Source: Oscillibacter sp. (lineage in GTDB: Bacteria > Bacillota > Clostridia > Oscillospirales > Oscillospiraceae). Taken from it: a stretch of DNA of 17,368 nucleotides. Both the position numbers and the translations under genes were made by a program. Location of the stretch: assembly GCA_003539495.1 (NCBI GenBank), contig DPPB01000009.1:1-17368 (forward strand). The letters run 5' to 3'. Positions within the stretch are counted from its first letter, which is position 1, and each line of letters opens with the position of its first letter. A model generated the notes under the pieces. The model was not told the DNA's origin. It made no database searches and saw nothing but the letters and a program-made list of their open reading frames with translations. Of the stretch, positions 6,172-13,027 are shown piece after piece.

Positions 6172-6524
6172 CGTTTATCCTTCGGTTTGAAGATAATTGC
6201 CATGAGCACGCCGAAAAACACCGCCGCCGCAACGCCGCCTGCCGTGGCGGTAAGTCCGCCGGTAAATGCGCCCAAAATCCCCTTCTCGGCCACGGCCTTG
6301 GCTACCCCCTTAGCCAGACAATAGCCGAAGCCCGTCAGGGGCACCGTGGCTCCGGCTCCGCCCCAATCCACCACATACTGATACACGCCCACCGCCTGGA
6401 GCAGCACCCCCGCTACCACATAACCCGTGAGGATCCGGGCCGGGGTGAGCTGCGTCTTGTCGATGAGCAGCTGGCCGATGGCGCACAGCACGCCGCCGCA
6501 TAAAAATGCCTGTAAATACTGCAT
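6168..6524 (-). CDS. spoVAE: Stage V sporulation protein AE (SpoVAE)
   Basis: 118 aa, normal length for the short SpoVAE/SpoVAEb family. It is almost wholly hydrophobic, with about four membrane helices beginning YLQAFLCGGVLCAIGQLLID and ending FFGVLMAIIFKPKDKR. SpoVA proteins form the spore inner-membrane channel that takes up dipicolinic acid during sporulation and releases it at germination. I place the start at 6524: AAAGGAG at 6532-6538 fits it, and the longer open frame upstream is only the end of spoVAD in another frame. Its ATG is one base beyond the spoVAD stop (TGA-C-ATG), indicating translational coupling. Its own stop codon forms part of the csoR -35 box. Confidence 0.9.
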   Translation of the reverse strand: MQYLQAFLCGGVLCAIGQLLIDKTQLTPARILTGYVVAGVLLQAVGVYQYVVDWGGAGATVPLTGFGYCLAKGVAKAVAEKGILGAFTGGLTATAGGVAAAVFFGVLMAIIFKPKDKR

Positions 6525-6525
6525 G

Positions 6526-7548
6526 TCAGTTCTCCTTTCCCGCAGCGATGACCACTGCGTGGCAGATGCCGGGGATGCTCTCTCCCTGGAAGGACGAGGT
6601 AGGCGAAAGCAAGGCCCCGGTAGGAGCGAAAACGATTTTTTTCCATCGCCCCGCTCGGATGCCTCCCAGCAGATACCCATTCAGCACCGCCGCCGAGCAT
6701 CCGCAGCCGGAGGCCCCGGCATGCATATCCTGCCTTTCCCGGTCATAGAGCAGCAGCCCGCAATCTGTGTAATTCTCTCCCATATCCAAGCCGTCCTCCC
6801 GGAAAAGATCCACCACAATGTCACGGCCCAGCATCCCCAGATCCCCGGTGATCAGAAGGTCGTAGTCCTTCGGCCCCGTCCCCGTCTCTCGAAAGAGCGC
6901 CGAGAGGGTATCGTAAGCTGCCGGGGCCATGGCCGCCCCCATGTTGTTTGCATCCTTGATGCCCATGTCAACAATGCGCCCGCAGGTGATGTGGGTAATA
7001 TACGGCCCGTCCCCTTGGGCGCCCAGGATGCAGCAGCCGGAGGCCGTAGCGGTCCACTGGGCCGTGGGTGTGCGTTGGTTGCCGTAGAGCACAGGCATCC
7101 GGTACTGCCGCTCGGCGGTGCAGAAATGGGAGCTGGTCATAGCGGCCACGATGGAGGCAAAGCCGCCATCGATAAGCAGAGCCGCCAGGGACAGGCTTTC
7201 GCCCATGGTGGAACAGGCACCATAGAGGCCATAAAAGGGGATTTTGAAGTCCCGAAGGCTAAAGGAGGTGCCGATGCACTGATTCAGCAGATCCCCTGCC
7301 AGCACATAGTCCAGGTCATCCGGTATAAGTCCCCCCTTCTCCATGGCCCGCCGTAGGGCGAACTGCTGCATGGCGGATTCCCCCTTCTCCCAGCTTTTCT
7401 GCCCGAAGTAGGCGTCCTGATTCAGCTCATCGAAATAGCCGGCCAGCGGGCCCTGGGCCTCCTGTTTACCGCCGATGTTGGCGTAGGACAGGACACTCAC
7501 CGGGCTCCCCAGCCGCACGGTCTGTCGCCCCAAGCGTTTTGATGTCAT
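6526..7548 (-). CDS. spoVAD: Stage V sporulation protein AD (SpoVAD)
   Basis: 340 aa from MTSKRLGRQTVRLG, the family's usual length. The thiolase/ketoacyl-synthase-like fold is recognisable: YGLYGACSTMGESL corresponds to the nucleophile-elbow region, with ITGDLGMLGRDI and GASGCGCSAAVLNGY later. Work on Bacillus SpoVAD showed it binds dipicolinic acid directly, as the soluble partner of the membrane SpoVA proteins. An ATG at 7557 is also in frame, but GAGGGG at 7558-7563 touches it with no spacing, whereas it is 9 nt from the ATG at 7548, so I prefer the latter. The normal upstream partner spoVAC is not here: the next gene upstream is thiN with its own terminator. Confidence 0.92.
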   Translation of the reverse strand: MTSKRLGRQTVRLGSPVSVLSYANIGGKQEAQGPLAGYFDELNQDAYFGQKSWEKGESAMQQFALRRAMEKGGLIPDDLDYVLAGDLLNQCIGTSFSLRDFKIPFYGLYGACSTMGESLSLAALLIDGGFASIVAAMTSSHFCTAERQYRMPVLYGNQRTPTAQWTATASGCCILGAQGDGPYITHITCGRIVDMGIKDANNMGAAMAPAAYDTLSALFRETGTGPKDYDLLITGDLGMLGRDIVVDLFREDGLDMGENYTDCGLLLYDRERQDMHAGASGCGCSAAVLNGYLLGGIRAGRWKKIVFAPTGALLSPTSSFQGESIPGICHAVVIAAGKEN

Positions 7549-7578
7549 AGCTTCCATCCCCTCGCATAAAGATATCCC

Positions 7579-7607
7579 TATTGTGCCACCTTTTTTCCGG
7601 AATATGA
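7579..7607 (-). promoter_or_regulatory. Candidate SigF/SigG-type promoter of spoVAD-spoVAE
   Basis: Minus-strand TCATA (7603-7607), a 17-bp spacer and CACAATA (7579-7585) resemble the forespore pattern (GHATR ... CATNNTA), with one mismatch in each box. There is no good sigma-A alternative close by, and forespore expression is expected for spoVA genes. Tentative. Confidence 0.4.
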
Positions 7608-7610
7608 AAA

Positions 7611-7644
7611 GAATACCGGATTTTTCATAGAAAATCCGGTATTC
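7611..7644 (-). terminator. Intrinsic terminator after thiN
   Basis: GAATACCGGATTTT (7611-7624) pairs perfectly over 14 bp with 7631-7644 around a 6-nt loop. On the minus strand it begins 3 bp past the thiN stop and is followed by TTTTC. It closes the mocR-greA-thiN operon and separates it from spoVAD. Confidence 0.8.
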
Positions 7645-7647
7645 TCT

Positions 7648-8262
7648 TCACATTTTGGATTCCATCACCGCCAGCACGCCGGCCGCTACGCTAATCTCTG
7701 CGTCCCCCTGCCACTGGTTACTCACACCGATGGGAAAGCTGTTCTCCACAGTGACATTCTCCAGCTCATATTTGGTCCCGTGGATGCTCACCCCGGTGCA
7801 CCGGTCCGACAGGGCCAGCACCGAAAGGGACCAGCCTTCCCGCTCCGGCACGGTGATGCACCCACCGGTAAAGACCCGTATCTCCGTCTCCCGATCGATG
7901 ATCCGCACCCACACCCCGTGTTTTACGGCAAAGGCTGCCGCCTGCAGGTTTCCCAGCAGATGGTCAAGCCGCCCTCCCATAGCGCAGTAAAGCCATATTT
8001 CCCCGCAGCCGACAGTAACTGCGTGGCGAATGGCCGCCATGGTGTCGGTATCGTCCTTTTCCACCGGCAGGTCAAGCCTTGGTACATCCCGGGGCAGCGG
8101 CCCCGTGTAGGAGTCAAAATCCCCTACCAGCAGATCCGGCCGCAGCCCGGCCTCGTGCAGGTACTCGTAGCCCCGGTCACAGGCGATGATATAACCGCAC
8201 TTTTCAATGTCCGCCAAGGGTGAAAACCGCCCGCCGGACACAATGGCCCAAGGTTTTTTCAT
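7648..8262 (-). CDS. thiN: Thiamine diphosphokinase
   Basis: 204 aa, normal for ThiN. Signature stretches are in order: ACDRGYEYL (27-35), VGDFDS (46-51), the acidic DDTDT (70-74) and GGRLDHLLGN (96-105), which form the ATP/Mg and thiamine sites. The C-terminal beta domain ends near FPIGVSNQW, typical of the family. It transfers pyrophosphate from ATP to thiamine, giving thiamine diphosphate in the cytosol, and so supports use of salvaged thiamine. The start has GGGAGG at about 8269-8274. It is the third gene of the MocR-GreA operon, 16 bp after greA, and is followed by a terminator. In many Firmicutes thiN follows rsgA-rpe, so this setting is different. Confidence 0.93.
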   Translation of the reverse strand: MKKPWAIVSGGRFSPLADIEKCGYIIACDRGYEYLHEAGLRPDLLVGDFDSYTGPLPRDVPRLDLPVEKDDTDTMAAIRHAVTVGCGEIWLYCAMGGRLDHLLGNLQAAAFAVKHGVWVRIIDRETEIRVFTGGCITVPEREGWSLSVLALSDRCTGVSIHGTKYELENVTVENSFPIGVSNQWQGDAEISVAAGVLAVMESKM

Positions 8263-8278
8263 AGTGCATCCCTCCCTG

Positions 8279-8782
8279 TCAAAAGCTGCCGATGGGAATG
8301 GATCCGTCGTCCCTTCCCTTTTCCACGCTGCGAATCTGCAGCCAGTAGGTGCTGCCGTTTTCCATCTGCACCTGCACCCGGTCCCCGGCCCTGTGGCCCA
8401 GCACCGCCCGGCCCACAGGGGATTCCTTGCTGATGAGCCCCTTCAGGGCGTCCTGCCGCAGGGTGGTCACCAGGGTGATTTTTCGGCTTTTCCCGGTGTT
8501 TTCCATGTAAATCTCCACCGTGTCATATAGGCCCGCTGTGTCTGCTTCGGACCGCTCCTCAATGACCTTCGCGGTCTTGATCATCCGCTGCAGATAGCGG
8601 ATGCGGCTATCATTCCGGTTTTTCTCCTGCTTGGCACATTTGTATTCAAAGTTCTCGCTGAGGTCGCCAAAGGCCCGGGCGGTCTGCACATCCTCAATAA
8701 GCTTTGGCCGCAGCTCCCGCACGCGGTAGTCGATCTCCTCCTGCATTTTCTGAATGTCGCTTCTGGTCAATTCATCGTACAT
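8279..8782 (-). CDS. GreA/GreB-family transcript cleavage factor
   Basis: 167 aa. The N-terminal coiled-coil finger (1-75) carries the acidic tip GDLSENFEYKCAK, with D40 and E43 matching the residues that position Mg in the RNA polymerase secondary channel. The C-terminal FKBP-like domain has KESPVGRAVLGHRAGDRVQV. Such proteins stimulate RNA polymerase to cleave backtracked RNA. The version beginning MYDELTRSDIQKMQEEI is a clostridial variant that I think often coexists with a standard GreA, so it may be a paralogue. Its ATG overlaps the mocR stop (TAATG), so it is translationally coupled to that regulator, an unusual partner. It could compete with GreA or have a narrower role; the sequence does not tell. 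Confidence 0.88.
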   Translation of the reverse strand: MYDELTRSDIQKMQEEIDYRVRELRPKLIEDVQTARAFGDLSENFEYKCAKQEKNRNDSRIRYLQRMIKTAKVIEERSEADTAGLYDTVEIYMENTGKSRKITLVTTLRQDALKGLISKESPVGRAVLGHRAGDRVQVQMENGSTYWLQIRSVEKGRDDGSIPIGSF

Positions 8783-10185
8783 TACGATCCCTCCTTTATA
8801 ATATCCGCCAGATATTCCAGGGCCCGGGGCAGGTGCTGGAGATTCAGCCCCGAATAGTTCACCACAAGGGTGTGTTGCCGAACGCCTTTTTTGTCATGAT
8901 AATAGTCCGACAGCATGGCGAGCCTTAGCCCCTTTTCCGCCGCCCGGTGCTGCAGGACGTCGTCCGGCAGGCTTGTCTGCAGCTCCGCCAGGAAATGCAG
9001 ACCCGCGTCCTGGCCGGTGATCTTCACCCGCCCCGCCAAAGGCCCCTGCAAAAATGCCGTTATCACCTGGTCACGCTTCTGTCGGTATCGGTTGCGCATC
9101 CGGCCCAAATGCCGCTCAAAATATCCCTGCTCCAAAAACTTCGCCAGGGTATACTGCTCAAAGCCCGACACGGTGCAGGCGTAAAACCCCAACTTCTCCC
9201 GGTACCGCTCCAGGAGCTTCGGAGGCAGGATCATATAGCTGATACGGATGGACGGCGCAATAGTCTTGGAAAACGTGTTCAGATACACCACCCGCTCATT
9301 CTCGTCCGTGGAGTACAGGGACGGGATGGGCCGCCCCACAAAGCGGAACTCGCTGTCGTAGTCGTCCTCCAGAATATACCGCTCCGGCTGCTCCGCCGCC
9401 CACCGCAGCAGCTCCTGCCGCCGGCCGATGGGCATCACCGTGCCGGTGGGATAGTGGTGAGTAGGTGAAATATGCACCACCTGAGCCAAGTGCCGGCGCA
9501 GCTGAGCGGCAGAAAGCCCCGCCTCGTCGATGCCGACGTACTGTACCTGCACCTGATTGCTCTCATAAATAGCGGCAATCTTGCTGTAGCCGGGATCCTC
9601 CACAGCGTAGCACTTGTCCCGGCCCAAAAGCTGGATCAGCAGATGATACAGCAGCTCCGTCCCGGCGCCCACAATGATCTGCTCCGGATCCACCTGCATC
9701 CCCCGAAACTGCTGCAGATATCCCGCAATGGCCTGCCGCAGCTCCGCGGCCCCGTTGTAGGGCGCCGCCCGCAGCAGCTGCTTGTCCTGCTCCAGGAGGG
9801 TCTGGCGCATAAGCCTGGCCCAAACGGTGAAGGGGAAGTACGCCGGATCCATGGTCCCGGAGGCGAAATCCAAAAACCACCCCTGCTCCCTTTCCCGGCC
9901 TGCCTGCGCAGGCCGCGCCGTCTGCCGGCTCTCCGGCGGGCGCTCCACCTCCGACACAAAGTAGCCGCAGCGCTGCCGTGCGTGGATATACCCCTCCGCC
10001 TGCAGCTGCTCGTAGGCGTTTTTCACCGTAATGGTGCTCACCTCCAGGTGCTGGGCCAGAGTCCGCTTTGAGGGAAGCCTCTCCCCGGAGTGCAGCCGCC
10101 CGGAGAGAATATCCTCCCGGATAAAGCGGTATAGCTGCTCGTATAGGCTCTCCTTTTTCTGCTTTTCCAGTGTATAGGTCAGCAT
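8782..10185 (-). CDS. MocR/PdxR-type regulator: GntR winged helix fused to a PLP aminotransferase-like domain
   Basis: 467 aa. Residues 1-75 are a GntR-like winged helix (LYEQLYRFIREDILSGRL, then LPSKRTLAQHLEVS). A Pro/Arg/Gln linker leads to a class-I aminotransferase fold with NGAAELRQAIAGYL, SPTHHYPTG, EDDYDSEFRF and the PLP lysine K307 in NTFSKTIAPS. MocR proteins sense PLP or an amino compound and usually control adjacent, divergent genes. The neighbour here is an ECF vitamin-transporter S component, so a PdxR-like role in B6 uptake is plausible. I set the start at 10185: GGAGG (10191-10195) precedes it and lies inside the four codons of the longer alternative. It is first in an operon with greA-like and thiN. 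Confidence 0.9.
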   Translation of the reverse strand: MLTYTLEKQKKESLYEQLYRFIREDILSGRLHSGERLPSKRTLAQHLEVSTITVKNAYEQLQAEGYIHARQRCGYFVSEVERPPESRQTARPAQAGREREQGWFLDFASGTMDPAYFPFTVWARLMRQTLLEQDKQLLRAAPYNGAAELRQAIAGYLQQFRGMQVDPEQIIVGAGTELLYHLLIQLLGRDKCYAVEDPGYSKIAAIYESNQVQVQYVGIDEAGLSAAQLRRHLAQVVHISPTHHYPTGTVMPIGRRQELLRWAAEQPERYILEDDYDSEFRFVGRPIPSLYSTDENERVVYLNTFSKTIAPSIRISYMILPPKLLERYREKLGFYACTVSGFEQYTLAKFLEQGYFERHLGRMRNRYRQKRDQVITAFLQGPLAGRVKITGQDAGLHFLAELQTSLPDDVLQHRAAEKGLRLAMLSDYYHDKKGVRQHTLVVNYSGLNLQHLPRALEYLADIIKEGS

Positions 10186-10197
10186 GTCGCCCTCCAT

Positions 10198-10289
10198 CTG
10201 GTATTATCGAATAATATCGCTATGGGTATTTTAATATATCCAGTTCCCACTATAATACAGACAGAACAAAAAAGCAAGAGGTGACCTGT
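10198..10289. promoter_or_regulatory. Divergent control region between the MocR gene and the ECF-S gene
   Basis: It contains the palindrome TATTAT-CGA-ATAATA (10202-10216), the partly repeated TATCG element after it, and a perfect -10 TATAAT (10251-10256) facing the ECF-S gene. No good -35 lies 16-18 bp upstream (ATTTTA at 17 bp), which suits an activator-dependent promoter. MocR proteins often act this way, binding repeated sites in such regions. The operator assignment is tentative. It is too short to hold a TPP or other large riboswitch. Confidence 0.5.
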
Positions 10290-10802
10290 ATGAAAGATCT
10301 TCGTATCCGTAAATTAGTCTATGCCGCGCTGATGGCGGCGCTGACCTATGTGGCCACGATGGTCATTCAAATTCCGTCCCCCATGCAGGGGTATGTGAAT
10401 TTGGGTGACTGCTGCGTGCTGCTGTCCGGCTGGCTGCTGGGCCCCTGGTGGGGCGGTGCTGCCGCCGGCATCGGCTCCATGCTCACGGACCTGCTCAACG
10501 GCTATGCCCATTACGCCCCCGGCACCTTCGTCATCAAGGGCTGCATGGCCATTGCCGCAGCGCTTTTGGCCAAGGCCATGGGCCGCAAGGCAGGCGGCTA
10601 TGTGGTCAGCGGCATTGTTGCCGAGGTGATTATGGTCGCTGGCTACTTTGGCTATGCCGCCTTGCTCCTGGGTAAGGGCATCGGCGCCGCCGCCAGCATC
10701 CCCGGCAACCTGGTGCAGGCCGTTATGGGCCTGGCCATCGGTCTGATCCTTTTCTTCCTGCTCAAGCGCAGCAAGGCACTGGACAAACTGGGCCTGCAGT
10801 GA
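10290..10802 (+). CDS. ECF transporter S component, probably for a B vitamin (pyridoxine or thiamine-related)
   Basis: 170 aa with about five or six membrane helices. It has the family hallmarks: an N-terminal helix KLVYAALMAALTYVATMV, then YVNLGDCCVLLSGWLLGPWWG, AAGIGSMLTDLLNGYAHYAPGTFVIKG, and a helix rich in Ala/Gly that contacts the EcfT coupling protein. S components bind the substrate and share a common energizing EcfAA'T module, which is not in this window. The ATG at 10290 follows AGAGGTG at about 10277-10283; a GTG at 10281 is in frame but lies within the binding site. The divergent MocR regulator and the thiN in its operon point to pyridoxine (PdxU-like) or a thiamine compound. The substrate is inferred from context only. 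Confidence 0.82.
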   Translation: MKDLRIRKLVYAALMAALTYVATMVIQIPSPMQGYVNLGDCCVLLSGWLLGPWWGGAAAGIGSMLTDLLNGYAHYAPGTFVIKGCMAIAAALLAKAMGRKAGGYVVSGIVAEVIMVAGYFGYAALLLGKGIGAAASIPGNLVQAVMGLAIGLILFFLLKRSKALDKLGLQ

Positions 10803-10848
10803 TACACTAAGGGCAGTGGTTTTTCCCCACAGGAAAGGATGAGATTCT

Positions 10849-11451
10849 ATGGCTGGAACCGTGCATGAATTGGAACAGAAGGATCTGTTTTGGCAGGTAC
10901 AGAGTGAGGCGGCCAAGGCTGCCCAGCAGCTGGTGGACCAGGCGCACCTGCACCAGGGGCAGATCGTTGTGGTGGGCTGCAGCACCAGTGAGGTGGTGGG
11001 CAAACGTGTGGGCAGCTGGTCCACACCGGAGATCGCCCAGGCCATTTTTAATGGCCTGAACAGTGTCTTTGCCCCCCAGGGCATCTACATCGCTGCCCAG
11101 TGCTGCGAGCATCTGAACCGGGCGCTGATCGTGGAGCATGAGGCCGTGCCGGGCGCGGAGATCGTGAACGTGAAGCCCCAGCCCAAGGCCGGCAGCTCCT
11201 TCGCCACCGCCGCCTATAACAGCTTCCGCCACCCCGTGGCGCTGGAGGAGATCAAGGCCGACGCGGGCCTGGACATCGGCGGCACCCTTATCGGCATGCA
11301 CCTGAAGAAGGTGGCTGTCCCCGTGCGGCTGGATCAGAGCCATATCGGCAGCGCCATCGTCCTGGCCGCCCGGGTCCGCCCCAAGTTCATCGGCGGCGAG
11401 CGCGCCATTTATGACGAGAGCCTCAAGGACGGGTATCCGGATTTTGAGTGA
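10849..11451 (+). CDS. UPF0340 / TIGR01440 family protein (YwlG-like)
   Basis: 200 aa, full family length. I recognise it by IVVVGCSTSEVVGKRVGSWS, the segment QCCEHLNRALIVE, the middle VNVKPQPKAGSSFATAAY, and the C-terminal AVPVRLDQSHIGSAIVLAARVRPKFIGGERA. The family is widespread in Firmicutes and its biochemical function is not established. Conserved Cys, Glu and His residues suggest an enzyme or a ligand-binding protein. It starts 46 bp after the ECF-S gene with an AAAGGATGAG site and shares its transcript, ending at the strong terminator at 11474. A link to vitamin uptake is suggested only by this pairing. Confidence 0.88.
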   Translation: MAGTVHELEQKDLFWQVQSEAAKAAQQLVDQAHLHQGQIVVVGCSTSEVVGKRVGSWSTPEIAQAIFNGLNSVFAPQGIYIAAQCCEHLNRALIVEHEAVPGAEIVNVKPQPKAGSSFATAAYNSFRHPVALEEIKADAGLDIGGTLIGMHLKKVAVPVRLDQSHIGSAIVLAARVRPKFIGGERAIYDESLKDGYPDFE

Positions 11452-11473
11452 GGGATCTTGCATTTCAATAGGA

Positions 11474-11507
11474 AACCGACCGGCCCTGTGGCCGGTCGGT
11501 TTTTTTG
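11474..11507 (+). terminator. Strong intrinsic terminator after the YwlG-like gene
   Basis: AACCGACCGGCC (11474-11485), loop CTGT, and the exact complement 11490-11501, followed by seven T. This is textbook rho-independent termination for the ECF-S/YwlG-like operon. Confidence 0.92.
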
Positions 11508-11741
11508 GGGGAACGGGGGTTGCGGATTGCCACGGGCGCTTTGCGCCCTCGTAATGACACGGTTTTTTACATGGGGTGCGGTGCAGGTGGCAGGCAGGCT
11601 GGGGCATCCGCTCTTACGCACTGTTTACCGATAGAATTCGTAGGGGGCGGCGTCCTCGCCGCCCCGCTGACAGGCGGGCTATATAGTACACCCCCCGGGG
11701 ACTGCTGCGCAGTCCCGGGGGGTACTGTTTTTATCATTTGT
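11508..11741. repeat. REP-like hairpin cluster in a non-coding spacer
   Basis: Three unrelated palindromes follow one another: an ATTGCCACGGGCGC-type hairpin (11525-11557), GGGGCGGCG-TCCT-CGCCGCCCC (11644-11665), and a long near-perfect C/G stem (11686-11724) followed by TGTTTTTA. The first two look like dispersed intergenic repeats. The third could end transcription rightward, although the operon already ends at 11507. I see no gene here. Confidence 0.55.
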
Positions 11742-11930
11742 TCAGTGGTATTTGCTGGTGCGGCAGCCATTCATCCCCGACCAATATACACAGCATGTAT
11801 CACACATACCCGCTAAACAATTGGGATTAGCAGGCCTTCCGCAGCCGTTGGCGCATTTTTTGCTGCAAGCGGTCATGCAGAAAATCATAGCGACAGCGAT
11901 CAAAAGCACCGCAAATTTCTTAACCTTCAT
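11742..11930 (-). CDS. Tiny Cys-rich lipoprotein of unknown function
   Basis: 62 aa. MKVKKFAVLLIAVAMIFCMTAC is a lipoprotein signal with lipobox ending at C22. The mature part is only about 41 residues and holds eight Cys: the lipidated C22, then C26, C30, C38, C43, C46, C47 and C56. The spacing C-x3-C-x7-C-x4-C-x2-CC resembles a small metal-binding or disulfide-rich knuckle; NGCGRPANPNCLAG and MCDTCCVYWSG are its distinctive parts. I choose the start at 11930 because AAGGAG (11938-11943) lies 7 nt upstream; a longer in-frame ATG at 11978 has no such site. It is downstream of another exported orphan on the same strand. I do not recognise a characterised family. Confidence 0.75.
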   Translation of the reverse strand: MKVKKFAVLLIAVAMIFCMTACSKKCANGCGRPANPNCLAGMCDTCCVYWSGMNGCRTSKYH

Positions 11931-12044
11931 ACTCTTTCTCCTTTTTCTGTTTCTTAATTCAAAAATGACTATACGCATAAATGAATATCATTGTTATAAG
12001 CACGGCAGATTTCCCCTGCGGCAGCAAGCCGTTAGCATACTTTT

Positions 12045-12851
12045 TTATCTTTCATACCATGCAATGCTCCGCACACGAACATCACTATAGCCTTTTATCG
12101 GATCATAGAAACGGAAATAAACCTCTACATCTTTCAGATTATCATAATCAAAATCGTACCCGGTCTTACTAAGCCACAAGCTTCCTACCGGTTCCTCTAT
12201 ATAGTAGCCTCTCATTTCACCATATTCTTCAACTTCTTCGATATGGCATTTCACCGTTCCGCTCAGCCTATCTACCCGCTCCCCCTTCAAGTTTTTAACA
12301 CAATACATCTCACAGTTATACTGATACTGTTTTGACTCAGGCGGGGTATAGCTGTATGTCGCCGTAACCGTCATCGCACTCAGATCCAGGTCAGAGAGCG
12401 TCACCGTGTAACCACTTCCGTCATCGTATGTACCTGTATACGTCTTTCCATCCAGCAATTTCTCCAAGTTCCATTGTACATCCACGACCTCATAATCGCC
12501 GGATCCGCAAGCACTCCAAGTGTCATTTTCCTTGTAATACTGATAGGTCTGCGTCCTTTTAACGGTGGCCGCCCCGTACTTGCCGCTATAAACCAGGGTC
12601 AGCTCCACCGTGTCCTGGTGCTGCTCCCGGTCAGGGGTATGCTTTGCCTCCCAGGTATAGGTAACCTCATCCGCGCTATAGCCTATGGAATCCGTCGTCT
12701 CGGCCAGCATCTCCTCCACCACGGAATCCGGGACCTCCGACTTTCCCGCAAACGGATTTTTTATGTCTATATGCAATTCATCTTTAAAGAAAAAAAATCC
12801 CACCACCATCAGAATTACCACAAAAACTATGGCTCCACCATGCTTCTTCAT
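12045..12851 (-). CDS. Membrane-anchored extracytoplasmic protein of unknown function
   Basis: 268 aa. MKKHGG is followed by one strong membrane segment (about 7-22, IVFVVILMVVGFFFF), with the rest predicted outside the cell. The exported part is rich in Tyr, Thr, Asp and Glu and alternates polar and hydrophobic residues, consistent with beta-sheet. It has a few Cys (SACGSGDYE, YNCEMYC, TVKCHIE) that could form disulfides. I recognise no catalytic motif. AGGAG at 12857-12861 supports the start. Base composition is visibly more AT-rich than the flanking operons, as in the lipoprotein gene downstream (gap 114 bp), hinting that the pair was acquired together. Substrate or partner unknown. Confidence 0.75.
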   Translation of the reverse strand: MKKHGGAIVFVVILMVVGFFFFKDELHIDIKNPFAGKSEVPDSVVEEMLAETTDSIGYSADEVTYTWEAKHTPDREQHQDTVELTLVYSGKYGAATVKRTQTYQYYKENDTWSACGSGDYEVVDVQWNLEKLLDGKTYTGTYDDGSGYTVTLSDLDLSAMTVTATYSYTPPESKQYQYNCEMYCVKNLKGERVDRLSGTVKCHIEEVEEYGEMRGYYIEEPVGSLWLSKTGYDFDYDNLKDVEVYFRFYDPIKGYSDVRVRSIAWYER

Positions 12852-13027
12852 ACGCTCTCCTCTCTATTCAACAGAATTGAAATGTATACAATTTAAAACG
12901 CTCTTTTTCTACATTTAATTGCACTTTTTCTCCTTGTAAAATCAATATTTTCCAGTATACTTATATTATGAAAGGTATACCCTTGCGATTTGGAAAGGTA
13001 TACCTTTCCAAATTTTCCACACTTTTT
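12852..13027. other. AT-rich intergenic region with palindromes
   Basis: This 176-bp, AT-rich stretch lies upstream of the 12045-12851 gene and downstream of the serine recombinase (both minus strand). It must hold the promoter of the former, though I cannot choose convincing boxes. GTATAC-centred symmetric sites occur at 12884, 12955, 12975 and 12998. Confidence 0.5.
12988..13013. repeat. Perfect 26-bp palindrome, candidate recombinase or regulator site
   Basis: The left half ATTTGGAAAGGTA is exactly complementary to the right half, with an AT centre. A second, degenerate copy (12965-12990, left half ATTATGAAAGGTA) lies 23 bp away, centre to centre. The palindrome ends 14 bp from the recombinase stop codon. 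The 26-bp size equals that of Hin/Gin-type crossover sites, but a transcription-factor operator is equally possible. Confidence 0.6.

Noticed and set aside
6525..6680. N-terminal extension of SpoVAE to 170 aa
   Set aside because: The extra 52 residues are spoVAD read in another frame. The start at 6524 has AAAGGAG and gives the family's length.
10198..10289. Possible TPP or other riboswitch ahead of the vitamin transporter gene
   Set aside because: The space between the -10 and the start codon is about 35 nt, too short for a known vitamin riboswitch, and no conserved core is visible.
10314..11607. Long minus-strand frames (256 and 266 aa) opposite the ECF-S and YwlG-like genes
   Set aside because: GC-rich antisense shadows of well-recognised plus-strand genes, without recognisable domains or ribosome binding sites.
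11686..11724. C/G-rich palindrome as the terminator of the Cys-rich lipoprotein gene
   Set aside because: On the minus strand it is followed by GTGTACTATATAG with no T-run. It reads better as a repeat, or as a plus-strand terminator-like hairpin.
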